From Ophioceras dolichostomum (taxonomy: Eukaryota; Ascomycota; Sordariomycetes; Magnaporthales; Ophioceraceae): a stretch of DNA of 64,000 nucleotides. Below are positions 1 to 11,465 of the stretch, one piece after another (position 1 is the first letter of the stretch; each line of letters opens with the position of its first letter). The position numbers were made by a program, and so were the translations under genes. Location of the stretch: positions 78,507 through 142,506 of the forward strand of contig PYST01000061.1 of NCBI GenBank assembly GCA_003049485.1, in the 5' to 3' direction. A model generated the notes under the pieces. That model was not told where the DNA came from. It saw only the letters and a program-made list of their open reading frames with translations, and did not search any database.

Positions 1-43
1 CCCGGTCAGCCCCAAGATCATCGTTGCCGAGGCTCCTTTTCAC

Positions 44-2363
44 ATGGACCTAGCTCCTCTCGCTCCAATTGACACTTTCACGGCTCCAAACGAGGAGCTC
101 TTCAACTGGGAGCAGTTCGTTCAGTTCGGCGAGGAGAACATCGATATCCCTGAGGATTACGACTTCTTCCTCGACCCCCAAGGCCTCCTCACCCCGAGCT
201 CCGCTTCCAACTCAGCCTCGTTCTCTCCCTCGCAGGCCTTCACTCCGGCCTCACCGAGCGTCCCCGCTTACGACATTGCGGCGCGCTCTTCCTCCACCTC
301 CGCTTCCTCTTCTGCTGCTGTAGTCAGCTACGCCAGCGCTCAGGAGCCACTACTGCCGTACCTGCACCCCGACGGCCACGGCACTGACTATGTCGACTTT
401 ACGCTCTTCTCCCCCGGCTCAACGAGCTCGCTGGATGAAGAGCCACAGCTGCTACAATCCCCGGCAGCTGCCCAGCTCGGCGACGACCTGCAGCACCAGC
501 TCTGGACGCCGCCCTCTCAATCCGCCGCTGTAGCGGTCCGTGAGAGGCCGGCTTATCCTCGCGTCATGATGGCGCCGGCGGCGCCGCCACGGGTTCCAAC
601 CACGTCCTCATTCCAGCCAACTCTCGAGGTCGCGTCCTTTGATCTGGGATACTATGAAGACATACAAACCATACCTAGCGCCAGGCTCCCAGTCGCAGGC
701 GTGGACATAGCGAGGCCGCTGGGCAGCCAGCACGATCCCGGAAGCACCGTGGTCGCAGCACCTGACCCTGCCAACATGGCCCGTCCATGCGAGTCCACTG
801 GGACCTCCGATGGGCAACGCCTCGCCTGCGGCGTGGACGCCGGTCCGATGAGCTCGAAGAAGTCATCTCGGAGGCTCATGAAAGCAACTGTAAGATGCCT
901 TGACCTCGCAAACCGTTTCTCATGTCTAACTTTTCAACCAACAGTCATCAACTACCCAGCCCTCACCGTCGCTGCCCGCTAGCAGCGTCGTCAGCGCGGC
1001 AGACGTGGCAACCTCGTCGGTTCGGCTGCAGACAGCCAGCCCAGTCTCGCAGACTGCGTACGGCTCACTGCAAGACGTATCCTTTGAGGGATCCATGTTG
1101 TCGCTCCCCTCGCCTACTCCTGTCACCCAGGCCGTTGCACGTCCTGCTTCACTCCCCTGTCAGGGCTGCGGGAAGATGTTCTCACGCGAAGCGGATCCCC
1201 TCCGCCATGAAACGCGTGTACACAACAGTCCCGCTAGTCCTAACCATTCATGCCCCTTGCGGGGCACTTTCTGGCGCAAGGACCACTTCCGCGACCATCT
1301 AGGGGAGGTAGCGGAGGATCTCGAAGAGCTCATCAGCAAGGGCAATTTTGTTGCTCGTGACAGCCTCCTTGGTGACCAGAAACCGGTCGCCGCGTTGGAC
1401 GATCACAGCGTGTCTCAAAGGCCTGCTGATCGTCCTCTGTGTCTCGGTGGTGTCAAAGCGGGCGTCGCTGGCTCAGCCATCAACAAGACCCTCGCCCAGA
1501 TCCACCATATTCTACAGCGGGGTGATTCGCAACAACCTCGTCGGTCATCCTCGACCACAGTGGTCAGCGGCTACGTCGCAGCCGTCACTGAGTCATCGTA
1601 CCTGACGGTGTCCACTGGGACTTCTGCGCCATTGTCCAGCACTGCCGCAAGCCCCCAGTCCGCGGTACTTGCCAGTGGCCGCGACCTACAGCAACAACAG
1701 CGCACACCAACCTACGGCGGCGAACGCCGCCGTCGTTCCGGTGCTTCTTATCCGGCCGGGTCAGCACCAACGTCTTTAACCACACCATCGGCAATGTCAA
1801 CAACGTTCTCCCTCGCAAGCGGGACGAACTACCTACAGTTATCATCCACCACCACTCCCGCCTTCCTCCAGACACTGGCTCTTTGGGCCGTGGCAGCCAA
1901 CCTTCTTTTCCTCCCTCTCTTCCCGACGCGGCAGGTCCAGAAGGGCTTCTTGACGCAGCACCACCCGCAGAGCCTCAGCTCTGTCATGTGTGCCGTCGTG
2001 GCCCTTCTCGTCGTGCTCGGACTTGTCTCAGTATTGACGGTATCTTCCTCATCTCTGCACAACCATCAGCAACAGCACAAGCAACATCAGCATCAGCAAC
2101 AGCCCCAAGACCAAGACCAACACAGCCTCCTACCGATACTCTTCACAACCGCACTGTCGTTCGTGCCATTGGCGCTGCGGCGATCATCCCCTTCGATCCC
2201 TTCCTCGCTCTCATCCTCACCCATGTCATCCACCACCACCACCACGCCGCCACTACCCTCCCGGGGCCTGATCGACCGGCTCTGGGACCTGCGGTGCGCG
2301 GTCTCCCACCGGATATCGCGCCGGTTCCGCTCGTGGATGTCAACTACTGCACGACGCACTTAA
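44..2363 (+). CDS. C2H2 zinc-finger protein with putative C-terminal membrane segments
   Basis: Two exons, 44-889 and 945-2363. The 55-nt intron (GTAAGA...CTAAC...ACAG) joins in phase 0 and gives about 754 residues. The N-terminal 300 residues are acidic and Ser/Pro-rich, like a fungal activation region. One good C2H2 finger lies near residues 354-376 (CQGCGKMF then RHETRVH). A second, degenerate finger follows (CPLRGTFWRKDHFRDHL), where the second Cys of the first pair is Arg. The C-terminal half is unusual for this class: hydrophobic stretches near residues 588-608 and 627-648 and a weaker one near 676-693, separated by a His/Gln-rich stretch, could be membrane helices. The frame is open upstream to the window edge, so the true start could lie outside. 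I do not recognise an orthologue. A DNA-binding role is inferred from the single finger; membrane tethering is only a possibility. Confidence 0.7.
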
Positions 2364-3573
2364 GCGTGCCGTGCTTCTTGAGGATGCAGCATCGCGACTT
2401 GCGGTTCTTCCGCAGGTTTGTCTTGGTCTTGTTGCTTGCTTCTTGCTCTGCTTCTCTGCCTTTGTTGCTTTTTGCCTTTGGTTTGCTCACAATTTGAGCG
2501 CTAAGATACCCCTCCACATCTATTGTGTGGATTCTTTTCGATTCTGAGACGATACTTTCATCCCCCATCTTGCACGATTCACGCAATGTCGAGGTTTGGC
2601 TGCCTCTGCCCGCTGTCTGTCTGCATGTCTGTGTAGGTAGTGGCTAGTTCGCGGTGGAATTTCTTGGTTGTTGTGTGGTCTCTGCGGGCGATGAAGCTTA
2701 GGCCCTGCGATGGACTTCTTGTGTAATTCGTTGGACAAACCCCCTACCACTGCGGACTCTGTACCGGCATGTCTTTTGCTCTGGTAGATATCCACCAGCT
2801 AGATACTTGTTAGTTCGCGGTGCAGATAGATGAATACATGGAGCTTTCGCGGCCGTCAATCACTACTCGCCTGCAACTTAAACGTTGCTAAGTAACGACT
2901 ATGAGTGTGATTTGGACGAATGATTTCTAATGACTTCAAGCTGCTCGTGACACTGCGAATGAAACCGATCACCAATGGTCGTTCTGGTTGGGAGGGCCGT
3001 ATTCATCGACGTTCGGGATGCTGCATCTTATGCATTAAAGCGTGCCTGGTGATGGTTAAAGAGGCCTAATCGCGCCGATTGCGTGGTTCTTTATTCAGTT
3101 ATCGAGCTTCTCACTCCTGTTTGCCCACCGGAAATTTCTGCGGCTGCCCCGCGTTGATGACAGTGTCACTGACTGGATCGGGAAAGTCATTACACACAGC
3201 GATTTCTATTTCAACGTGTTTGTTCTGTGTGCTACTCGTCCTGGCGCTTCTTGTCCCCATCTCCCATTCCCTCTTTTAACTGTGACTTTTTTTTATTGCC
3301 CGGCTGTGGGATATTTTGGCAGTTGAAGTTACTTGTCCCTGCCTACAACCGAGGGCACAGTCCTTGAATTCGCCTTCCGAGAGCGACACGGCAGGGAAGC
3401 GTCTTCCTTTGTCGTGTTGAAGAAACGAGTCACCCAGGTAAATAGGAGTGAGGGCGACTGGGCTTGACGGCGAGCAACAGAAGGGTGGGCGGGAGTGCGA
3501 ATGGAAAGAGGGGACAGGTTGCGGTGGCCTCCTGACGAGATTGAATGAGCTTCGCACCTTCCTCTCTTTCAAT
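2364..3573. other. intergenic spacer
   Basis: About 1.2 kb between the zinc-finger gene and tad2, presumably the 3' UTR of the first and the promoter and 5' UTR of the second. I see no convincing coding region, RNA gene or repeat; the small open frames on both strands have no recognisable content. Confidence 0.5.
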
Positions 3574-5652
3574 ATGGCGCCAAAATCAGCACCGCCAGCC
3601 ACGGGGAGGAAGGGCGGTAGGAGGTCCGCTCCTTCCCGCAGCGATGCCGGGCAAGTGCCACCTCCTCCGTCCGATCACAATTCACCTCCGCCCCGGGCGA
3701 GCATTCAGTCAGCAAGCAATCCATCCCGTCTCCAGAGGCTTCTCAGACTTCTAGTCGACCCATTCATCCATTTTTTTCTGTTTATCTTCCGGCGCTTCAC
3801 CACGCCGAAGTCGTCACCTCGCCAACAAACCGATTCAGACACGGCCAGCCGCGACGCCTCGGCCATGGAGTCGTCCGGTCCAGCCGCCGCCACTGCAAGT
3901 GGCAGAGAGAACTTGGACCCCTCGCTCGCCGATGCCACCAACCGGGTCGCATCACTTAGCGTGCGCGATGGAGCCCCCGCTCCAGTAGTTGCTGGCTCTG
4001 TTACTACTGTTGCTGCTGCTGCTGTTGCCGTGCCGGTCATCAAACCAGTCATTCCCTTGAAGCCTATCCCCGCAAACAAAGCCCGACCGAAGGACAAGGA
4101 GGAGGACTCGGTCCGCGCAGTCGAGCGAGCGATACACCAAGGCTATACCGAAGAGGCGCTGGATATGGTAAGTGCGGTTTCTCTCTTCTACATCTCTCTC
4201 GGGTCCCCCAGCATGACGCCCCGCTCCACATTGCGCAACATCGCACAGCACGTGCTGTGCGCCCGTCGCCCGTTCGCCCTGTTTTCCCCCGGTCCTTACC
4301 AGTGCCTCTCCCACTTGTCGAGCTTGTCGATGGTGCCCTCTGTCTTAGCTGCTATCAGCAACACGCACCAGCGCACGCCAACACACTTGAGTCTTGGGAA
4401 CTAACACAAGGACCCTAACCGGCTGCACACCGCACTCAACTGCAAACAGGCCCGGCTTGCCCTCCGAACCAACGAGACGCCCGTCGGCTGCGTGCTTGTG
4501 CACAAGGGACGCATAATTGCCAAGGGAATGAACGCCACCAACGTCAGCCGCAACGGCACTCGCCACGCCGAGTACATGGCCCTGGGCGCGCTACTTGCAT
4601 ACACCGAAGATGCCGTCTCATCTGTTTCCCGGCGATCGAAGAGGGCCACCCCAGTCGCATCAGACTCTAACACAGACTACAACGACGACGCGCTCTGGGC
4701 CTCGGTAGACCCGTCGCAAGGGCATCTGTACCCTTACGGCCAGAAGCTGCACCCTGCGCCGCGTGTCGACAAGTCCGTGGTACGGTCCTGCATACTGTAC
4801 GTCACGGTAGAGCCCTGCGTCATGTGCGCGTCGCTTCTGCGCCAGTTGGGTGTCAAAAAAGTCTACTTTGGCGCTGTCAATGACAAGTTCGGCGGCACCG
4901 GCGGCGTCTTTCGCATACACATGAACTCGCTTCCAGTCCCCACTTGCCCTCCTCCGACGCGCAGCGTCATGGGCGGCCGCGTGGTGCGCATTACCCTGCC
5001 GAAGGAGAACGGCACAAGCGGCGACGCGGACGAGGGTACGGAGACAAACGGCACGCAGCAGCCAGTTCCCCAGATTGTGCTGCCAGACGCGTCTTCTCCC
5101 GCGTCCTCGATCGCCTCACTTGCCTCTGATTCCGCCTCTCCCCCCCCGACAGCGACAACTGCTCCTGTCCCGACCGTTACAACGCTAGGAATGTACGGTC
5201 CACCTCGCAACACGACCTGGGTCATCAAAGAGCCCGATCCACCTCCACCTCCGAGCCCACCAAGCCCGTTCCCCCTTCCAAGCAACTACCGACACCCCTG
5301 GCGGCCCGACGGCGACGGCGACGGCGGAAACGTCGAGGTCGGCTACGATGCCGAGGGCGGTTGGGGGCGCGACGACGCCGTGACGCTGCTGCGCCAGTTT
5401 TACGTGCAGGAGAACGGACGGGCGCCCGTGCCGCGCAAGAAGGAGGGACGCGCTGCGCGCCTGGCTGCCATGATGGAGAAGGAGGCAATGGCGTCCCAGG
5501 TGCCCATCCTCGTGGGCGATGAGGAAAACAGGTCGTCGTCCCCTACTGGAGCCGAGAACGAGTTCCCCGGCAGCGGCGGCGACGGCGGCGGCGGCGAGTC
5601 GTCGTCCCCAGAGGAGGACGGAATACAAACTCCCCCATCCGATGGTATCTGA
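3574..5652 (+). CDS. tad2: tRNA-specific adenosine-34 deaminase, Tad2/ADAT2-like subunit
   Basis: Two exons, 3574-4167 and 4450-5652, with a 282-nt intron (GTAAGT...AACAG) in phase 0. The splice rebuilds the family motif ALDM-ARLAL..NETPVGCV. The zinc and catalytic set is present: HAE (His237, Glu239) and PCVMC (Cys321, Cys324), followed by GVKKVYFGAVNDKFGG. Tad2 pairs with Tad3 to deaminate adenosine to inosine at the wobble position of tRNAs. The protein (about 598 aa) is much longer than yeast Tad2. It has a roughly 190-residue N-terminal extension with a hydrophobic, basic-flanked stretch at residues 53-75, a polar insertion between HAE and PCxxC, and a long Pro/Ser/Gly-rich tail. Translation could instead start at Met98 (3865), which would remove the hydrophobic stretch. 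The deaminase assignment is firm; the start is not. Confidence 0.9.
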
Positions 5653-6403
5653 TTCATTGACATACGAGTAGTCTCGTCGACTATTGTCCCTTGTCAGCAT
5701 ACCTTACGTAGCCTAAATTTGCACTACTTTATTACCCACCCTTCGGTTTCTGCGTTCTACATACTTTTTTAATTCGTTGGACCTACTGGCATCACATACA
5801 TATTGCATCGTCCCGTTGGCGTTTCATTGGGGTTCTGGCCGAAGGAACATGGGGTATGGAGGAAGAATCAGCATCTTTATGAGGGTGAGCAACAACGGGA
5901 GTTAATGAATACAGGCCACAGCCCGCAATATTTCGATCCGCTGCTGCCTGACGATATGGGGGGAGAGGAGCTCGGTGTGAAAGGTGACGACGGGTGTTTG
6001 TTAACTGACTGCACTCCAAATGTTCGCCTGGTCTGCGTTCTGGCGACCTGTATCAGTAGATGGAGGGCTTGCTCATTCTCAGTTGAGCATTTGCCTAAAA
6101 TTCTACGAGGAAGAATGACGAAGTGGCTAAGTTTGTTGGTGCCTAGACGTCCTTTGAAGAGCAATCTTCATTCTCTACCCTCTGTCGGTCCCTGAGCTTC
6201 GATCTGTCATTGGGAGACTAGTAAAGAACTTTGCCTCGTCGAATATCATCTACTGTGATGTGATGACTCGTAGCGCTGAATTCTTGAAGACCGTAATATG
6301 AGTTCAAGATAGGAACCTCTATACGTCACAGCGCTCGCTCGCCGTCTTTGCAAATAAGAAGCCCCTCGAACGCCTTCGAGATCTGCTTAACGTCTGTTTG
6401 GCA
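5653..6403. other. convergent intergenic region
   Basis: About 750 bp between the stop codons of convergent tad2 and the CCDC97-like gene. It likely holds both 3' UTRs. A 130-codon open frame at 5803-6195 has no family features and no coding-like composition, so I do not call it. Confidence 0.5.
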
Positions 6404-7383
6404 TCAAAAGTCCTGCACACCTGTCTCTCCAGTCCGAACACCACGCATTCTCGTCGTCCCATCTCCCTCACCATTGCCGTCATCAATACCATCATCACCA
6501 CCATCGTCCGCCCATCTCGGCTCTTCGTTCTCAAACCACGCGTCCTCCGCATCCCTCCTCTCGTGGTCATCATACTCCTCGTTTTCGTCTACGACCGAAT
6601 AGTCGAACTCCTCGTCCCTGCCGCTGACGAACCGGTCCCGCAGGAAGTCGAGCCACTGCTGCCTCGCCTCTTCCCTGTCTTGGGGCGGTTGCACAATATC
6701 GGACTCGACGCTGAAGTTCGTTTCACCTCTCTCTCCTCCTCCTCCTCCTCGCCCAGGCCTTCCAGGCCTATTTGCGACTTCGTCATCTACGTGGGCGTCT
6801 GCATCTGCATCTGCATCTGCGTCTCCTCCAGCACCGTTCTGCTCTCCACCGCCACCATTGCGGGATTGTGGAGGAGGTGGTGGTGGTACCCGTAGTGATT
6901 CCTGCGGCTGAGACAGGGATGAAGACGAGGGAAAGGGTTCGTCGCCGACGTAAGCCTCCGCCATGCGCGACAGCTTCGCCTCCCCGCGCAGCAGCGACGA
7001 CTCGAGCACGCGGCCGTAGCCTTTGCGGCGACCTTCAGCTTCGCGCTCGGATGGGGTCTGGAAGCGGCGGATGAAAGTGTCGTAGAGTAAGGGGTCTATC
7101 AAAAGGGGCTGTCGTTAGTAAGACAGAGAGGGTAAGTGGAGACCCTCATGGAAAGAGAAAACATCGGGACGGGGCGGGACGTGCCGGCCAGCTCGTGCTC
7201 TACCGAATCGAAATAGGTCGGGTTCCGGTCCAAATACGCCCGTCGTCGGTTGAGGCGGCGGATGCGGGAGGCTTCGGCGGCGGACTTCTCTGGGCGGGGT
7301 TGCGGCTTTGAGGTTGGCGACGTCGCCGCGGCTGCATCTGTAGGGTCGCCGGAGGGTGCGAGGTGGTCGGACTGAGGAGGCAT
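6404..7383 (-). CDS. CCDC97/DUF2052-type protein, probably spliceosome-associated
   Basis: Two exons on the minus strand, 7383-7185 and 7095-6404, giving 296 residues. The family core is clear: RRAYLDRNPTYFDSVEHELA joined to DPLLYDTFIRRFQTP, then EREAEGRRKGYGRVLE and WLDFLRDRFVSGRDEEFDY. This matches the CCDC97 C-terminal domain, whose human member associates with the SF3B/U2 part of the spliceosome (family knowledge). The 89-nt intron can only be spliced in frame with a GC donor (G|GCACGT at 7184) and a GATAG acceptor (7096); a TACTAAC branch site lies about 18 nt before it. GT donors nearby put the downstream core out of frame. The second half is low-complexity, with an Ala-Asp repeat and acidic, Gly-rich runs. 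The gene converges on tad2. Confidence 0.85.
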
Positions 7384-7985
7384 TGTTGACGTGTGGGTTT
7401 ATCGACGAGAGAAAGAATGGGATAGAGATCGGTGGGATCTCGAAGAGCTTGTCAAAATAGAGCTGCGATTAGAGAGTGGGATGAAATATGCCTGGCTCTT
7501 AGACTTCGGTGACGTAGGGCGAATTTGACGATTGGATGAGTTGAGGCTGCGCGAGCATATGGCGGGGCTAGTTGGAAGATTGGAGAGAAATCAGCCCCTT
7601 TGAGCGATATCTATTTATCCTTGGAGCCAAACTACCCGGACGGGTCTAGATATCGGTATTGCCGGTGTCTCAAAGGTCAGTTGGCGATGTGGTCTGGAAG
7701 AGGCAAATGTGGAGAAGCTCTGATTGAGCTGGGTCGCATCATCACCACCACTGATCCAGTCATCCAGATTCTAGACGGATGCAAAGAGGACTCAGAGCAT
7801 AGACATTTGGGACATTTCTGGTTATTAACAAGTTGTTCGCATTATGAATTGAAATATTAAAAGGACCCAAGTCGCTCGTTTGGGACGGATTCTGTCGAAG
7901 ATGGGGCGGACAAGGCGGGGTGTGGTTCAGGGCCTGGAGGAGTGCGTACATAATCAGAGCCACCCGATTCTTCTTGCAATCCAAA
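7384..7985. other. promoter-side spacer between CCDC97-like gene and tRNA-Gly
   Basis: About 600 bp upstream of both the minus-strand CCDC97-like gene and the plus-strand tRNA. I see no coding region or repeat in it. Confidence 0.4.
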
Positions 7986-8056
7986 GCGTGTGTGGTTTAA
8001 GGGTAAAATCCATCGTTGCCATCGATGGGCTCCCGGTTCGAGTCCGGGCACACGCA
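7986..8056 (+). tRNA. tRNA-Gly (GCC anticodon)
   Basis: A 71-nt intronless tRNA. The acceptor stem is GCGTGTG paired with CACACGC, followed by discriminator A. The D-arm is GGTTTAAGGGTAAAATCC-like. The anticodon arm CCATCG-TTGCCAT-CGATGG presents GCC. The T-arm is CCCGGTTCGAGTCCGGG and supplies a canonical B box. Sequence and layout closely resemble fungal tRNA-Gly(GCC). CCA is not encoded, as expected in eukaryotes. Confidence 0.96.
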
Positions 8057-8064
8057 TATGTCTC

Positions 8065-8072
8065 TTTTTTTT
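8065..8072 (+). terminator. RNA polymerase III terminator of tRNA-Gly
   Basis: A run of eight T residues starts 9 nt after the tRNA 3' end on the same strand, which is the expected Pol III termination signal. Confidence 0.8.
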
Positions 8073-8910
8073 CTCTTCCCATATTTTCCCCGATCCTCAT
8101 CTCGCTCTCTCTTATCCTTCTTTTTGCTTCGTCACCTCTCAGCTCCATCGACAAAATCGTCTCAAGCCAGTACGGAACGAGCTGCTCATTGGCATAGCAT
8201 CGTCCACCGAATTCCGTTTAGGCCTGGACAATAGCGCGAAAGCCAGGGCATCACGGCGAGCCAAAGTCTGGAATAAACAGCCCATTATGTTCACACTATC
8301 TGCGGTCGCAATAATAGCTATTTACTTTCATGAATGCTTTCCCTCCCTCCCATGCTAGCAACCATGGACCGCCAAATACCAATTGTGATCTGTACGTACT
8401 CGCAATGTGATCGACCCATCGTTTTCAGTCTCCCCCTGTTCCCAATAGGACTATGACACAACCCGAAGCCAAAACAAGTCGAAAAGGAAAGAGCACTTAT
8501 AGTATAAAGCGCCGAAAGCAAATGACCCCTAAGCTTAGAGCACCAGGCATGATGATGATGATAAAAAAGCAAAGCCCAAGCACGCAAGAAGGAAGAAATT
8601 AGAAGTAAGATGTGAAAAGAAATAGAAAAACACCGCATGTGATGAAACTCCTTGAAATCCATCCCCCTCTGCAAATCAGTACTGAAAAACACGACGTCGC
8701 AACATATATATCGCTCATGCAACCAACTCCGCCTTTCTCCCCCTGATCTAGCCCTTCTCATGGCCGGGCCGCTCGGCTTCCAGCCAAGTTGGACATCCAC
8801 CAGTGTCGACCCCCCCCCTCATTCGTCCAAGGAAAGAAGGAACGGGAAGGGTGGGATGTAGTCGCCTCTCGATCGTCCATCCGCTTTCGCTCGCTCGAAC
8901 TTCGAACTTC

Positions 8911-8942
<32 letters not shown>
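8073..8942. other. spacer downstream of tRNA and btgC
   Basis: About 870 bp, probably the 3' UTR of the minus-strand glucanase gene plus intergenic DNA. Apart from the CT microsatellite at its right edge I see no gene or repeat. Confidence 0.4.

Positions 8943-8944
<2 letters not shown>
8913..8944. repeat. (TC)16 microsatellite at the btgC stop codon
   Basis: An uninterrupted 32-nt TC run. On the coding (minus) strand it reads as GA repeats starting at the TGA stop of the glucanase gene, so it lies at the very start of the 3' UTR. Slippage here would not change the protein unless it removed the stop. Confidence 0.95.
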
Positions 8945-8946
<2 letters not shown>

Positions 8947-11465
8947 ATCGTCCTCCCGCCGCAGTCGGGAATCTTGACCCCCGTCTTGAGTCTCCTGTTG
9001 ACGTCCATTAGCCCCCAGTGGTCCTCCCACTGCTGTAGGTCCACGTTGAACTTGACCTTCCACGGCTCGTCGAAGGCCTCGAACCAGAAGTAGTTGGTCC
9101 CGTCGTCGAGCGCGGCGCACACGAAGTCCGCCATCAGCTGGTTCAGCTCGTTGATGCCCGCGACCGCCTTCGTCGGGCATACGCTCGTCGTGGTGGTGCC
9201 CCCGCCGCAGTGGTTGCCGCCCTGCGACGGCCAGCCGATCTCGGCGATGACGTTCTTCGACTTGTCAGCCTTGAAGAAGCTGCCGGCCTTGTTCTGCCAG
9301 AACTGGTGGGTCCAGTTGGCCGCCGTCTTGGCGTTCTCGCCCGCGAAGAAGGGGTGGATGTTGGCCATGATGTAGTCCGAGTTGGCGGCCAGCTCGGCGG
9401 TCCAGGCGTCGCCGAGGTCCGATGTGGCGACGGGCAGGGTCATCGATTTCCTGGTGAGGTTCGCGCGGACCTCGTTGAGCAGCTGGCCAAGCGACCAGGC
9501 CGTCATCTGCTGACGGAAGAGGATCTCGTTGGCGACGATGAGGCCCTTGAAGGGGGTCTCGCCGTACTCGTCTAGGATATCCCACATCTGGTGCAGCTGG
9601 CGCTCGTTGGTGGTCGTGTTGCCGTCTTGCCACACGCCGAGCCAGACCTTGACCGTATCCTGCACGCGTAGTTGGCGGATCGCGTGTACCACCATCTGCG
9701 TCTGGTTGCAGTCGGTTCCGTAGAGGCGGATTGTGTTCGTCATCTGTATCAGCATGGCCACGTCGCGGGTGATGTTGTTCTGAGATGGTGGCGCTTGTAA
9801 ACATTCCGGGTACTGTGAGTTGAGTGGCGTGTAGTCGATGCCCGGGAACACCTTGTGGAGGTTGGGGTTGTTCATGATAGCCTTGATCTGCGCGCTGTCC
9901 GCGTTGAGGTCTCCGACTTCATTCTGGTCGTCAGCCGCCGATTGCCCTGATGAGCCTCCACCAGCCGCGCCCGAGCCCGACGCCGCTGCAGCGCTGCTGC
10001 CGCTGTTATTGCCGCTGCCTTTGAACACCACCCCAAAGAGGATGCCGATCACGATGGCTGCCACGATCACCACGCCAACGGCAATAATAATGACCCATCT
10101 CCACTTCTTGGAAAGGCGGCGCGACCCTCCGCCGCCTTCTCCTGGGCCGACCCCGCTCCACCGCGAAGTCTTCTCGCCAATGCCGAGATCATGCGCCTCC
10201 TGGTACGCACGACCGCCGCCTTGGACGGGTCCATAGCCCGCGCTCCTGGCATTGGCGGCGGCCCGCGATGATGCGAGCCCAGCGCCAGCCGCCCCGGCTG
10301 CGGCGCCGCCAGCCATCGGCGCAGCACCGTTGTGACCGCTCCGGTTGCTCCCACCGCCCAAGCTGAGCATCGACACTCGGTGGCGTCGCTGGCCGTACAC
10401 GAGGCCGTCGTCGTCGTCGTCGTCTATCTCGTTCGGGTTGACCACTCCCAAGGCTGGCTGGTTGGCCCTCGAGTACCCCTGGTATGGGTCGTCGGTGTAG
10501 ACGTCGCTTGGGAGGCTGTGTGGACTCCTCGAAGGTGTTCTCGCGCCCGGAGATCCATTGCCTGGCGCGACGGCGGCGGCGCTGATGCCGGCTAAGCTCG
10601 AGTGCGAATTTCGGTCTGCATCAGGGGCGCCATATGCCCTGGGACGCAGGCCCTGTTGCTGTGGTGGGTGCTGTGGGTATTGTTGATGTGTCGGAGGAGG
10701 TTGACTGTAAGACTGGTCGTAGGGCTGATCGGGTATCTGTTGTTGCTGCTGATTCCACTGGTCGCCGACGTAGCTTTGTCGGTTGCTGCCCGGCTGTACT
10801 GGGTCGGCGCCTCTTATGGCGGCTAACCCGCTTTCCCTGGCGTTCCGCTCGGCGACTTGGTAGGCGATGCCGGCCATACCACCAGCGGCCGAGTCGCTGA
10901 AATTGTCGGAGCCAGGCGTGATGTTGGAAGTCGGAGGATGCGTCTCCATGGCTACTGGCGGCTGGGAATAGCCCGTGTCATGCCCGAATGACCGGTCGTG
11001 GTCGCCTCGGTGGGCGGGAGGTAACGGCGGCGAGATCGGGGAGACGTGTTCGCCTTGGTTGTGCGAGGCAGAAGACGCTGCTACGGCACCAGCAGCACCA
11101 GCGGCACCGGCAGTAGCTATGTAAGGGGCCTGGCCTCCGGCGAATTGCTGTTCACGGGAGAGTCGACGCTCCGCTCGAAGACGGCTGAAGGCAGAGTCGG
11201 GATGGGCGCCAGGGCGAAAGGCGCCTCGCGCAGCTCTCGGCGGGGAGGATGTTGGGTTGTTGTTGTACGCCGTGGCGTCGTGTTCCCCCCTTCGATGCGG
11301 CCGCTGGTCGGACGAAGAAGGCGGCGGATCGTAATACTGCTGCTGCTGATGTTGCTGATGCTGTGGCTGATGTTGCTGCCACTGCGGGTGGCCAGGGGCT
11401 TGGGAGTTGTCAAGAGGTTCCCTTTCAGCAGGGTCCTGCTCGTATCTGTAGTCGAAGCGGTCCAT
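8943..11465 (-). CDS. btgC: membrane-anchored glucan endo-1,3-beta-glucosidase (GH17, BtgC type)
   Basis: A single 840-codon exon on the minus strand. Residues 1-455 are a long polar, Gln/Pro/Ala-rich cytoplasmic region with an acidic IDDDDDDG stretch. A strong transmembrane helix at residues 457-481 follows basic residues (RRLSKKWR), giving type II topology. A Ser/Gly-rich linker leads to a GH17 domain (about residues 525-840). Both catalytic glutamates are visible: the acid/base in VANEILF (Glu647) and the nucleophile in IAEIGWPS (Glu742). The N-glycosylation sequons and cysteines are all C-terminal to the helix, as expected for a lumenal or extracellular domain. BtgC enzymes hydrolyse or remodel cell-wall beta-1,3-glucan. 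The architecture matches Aspergillus BtgC. I see no intron. Confidence 0.93.
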
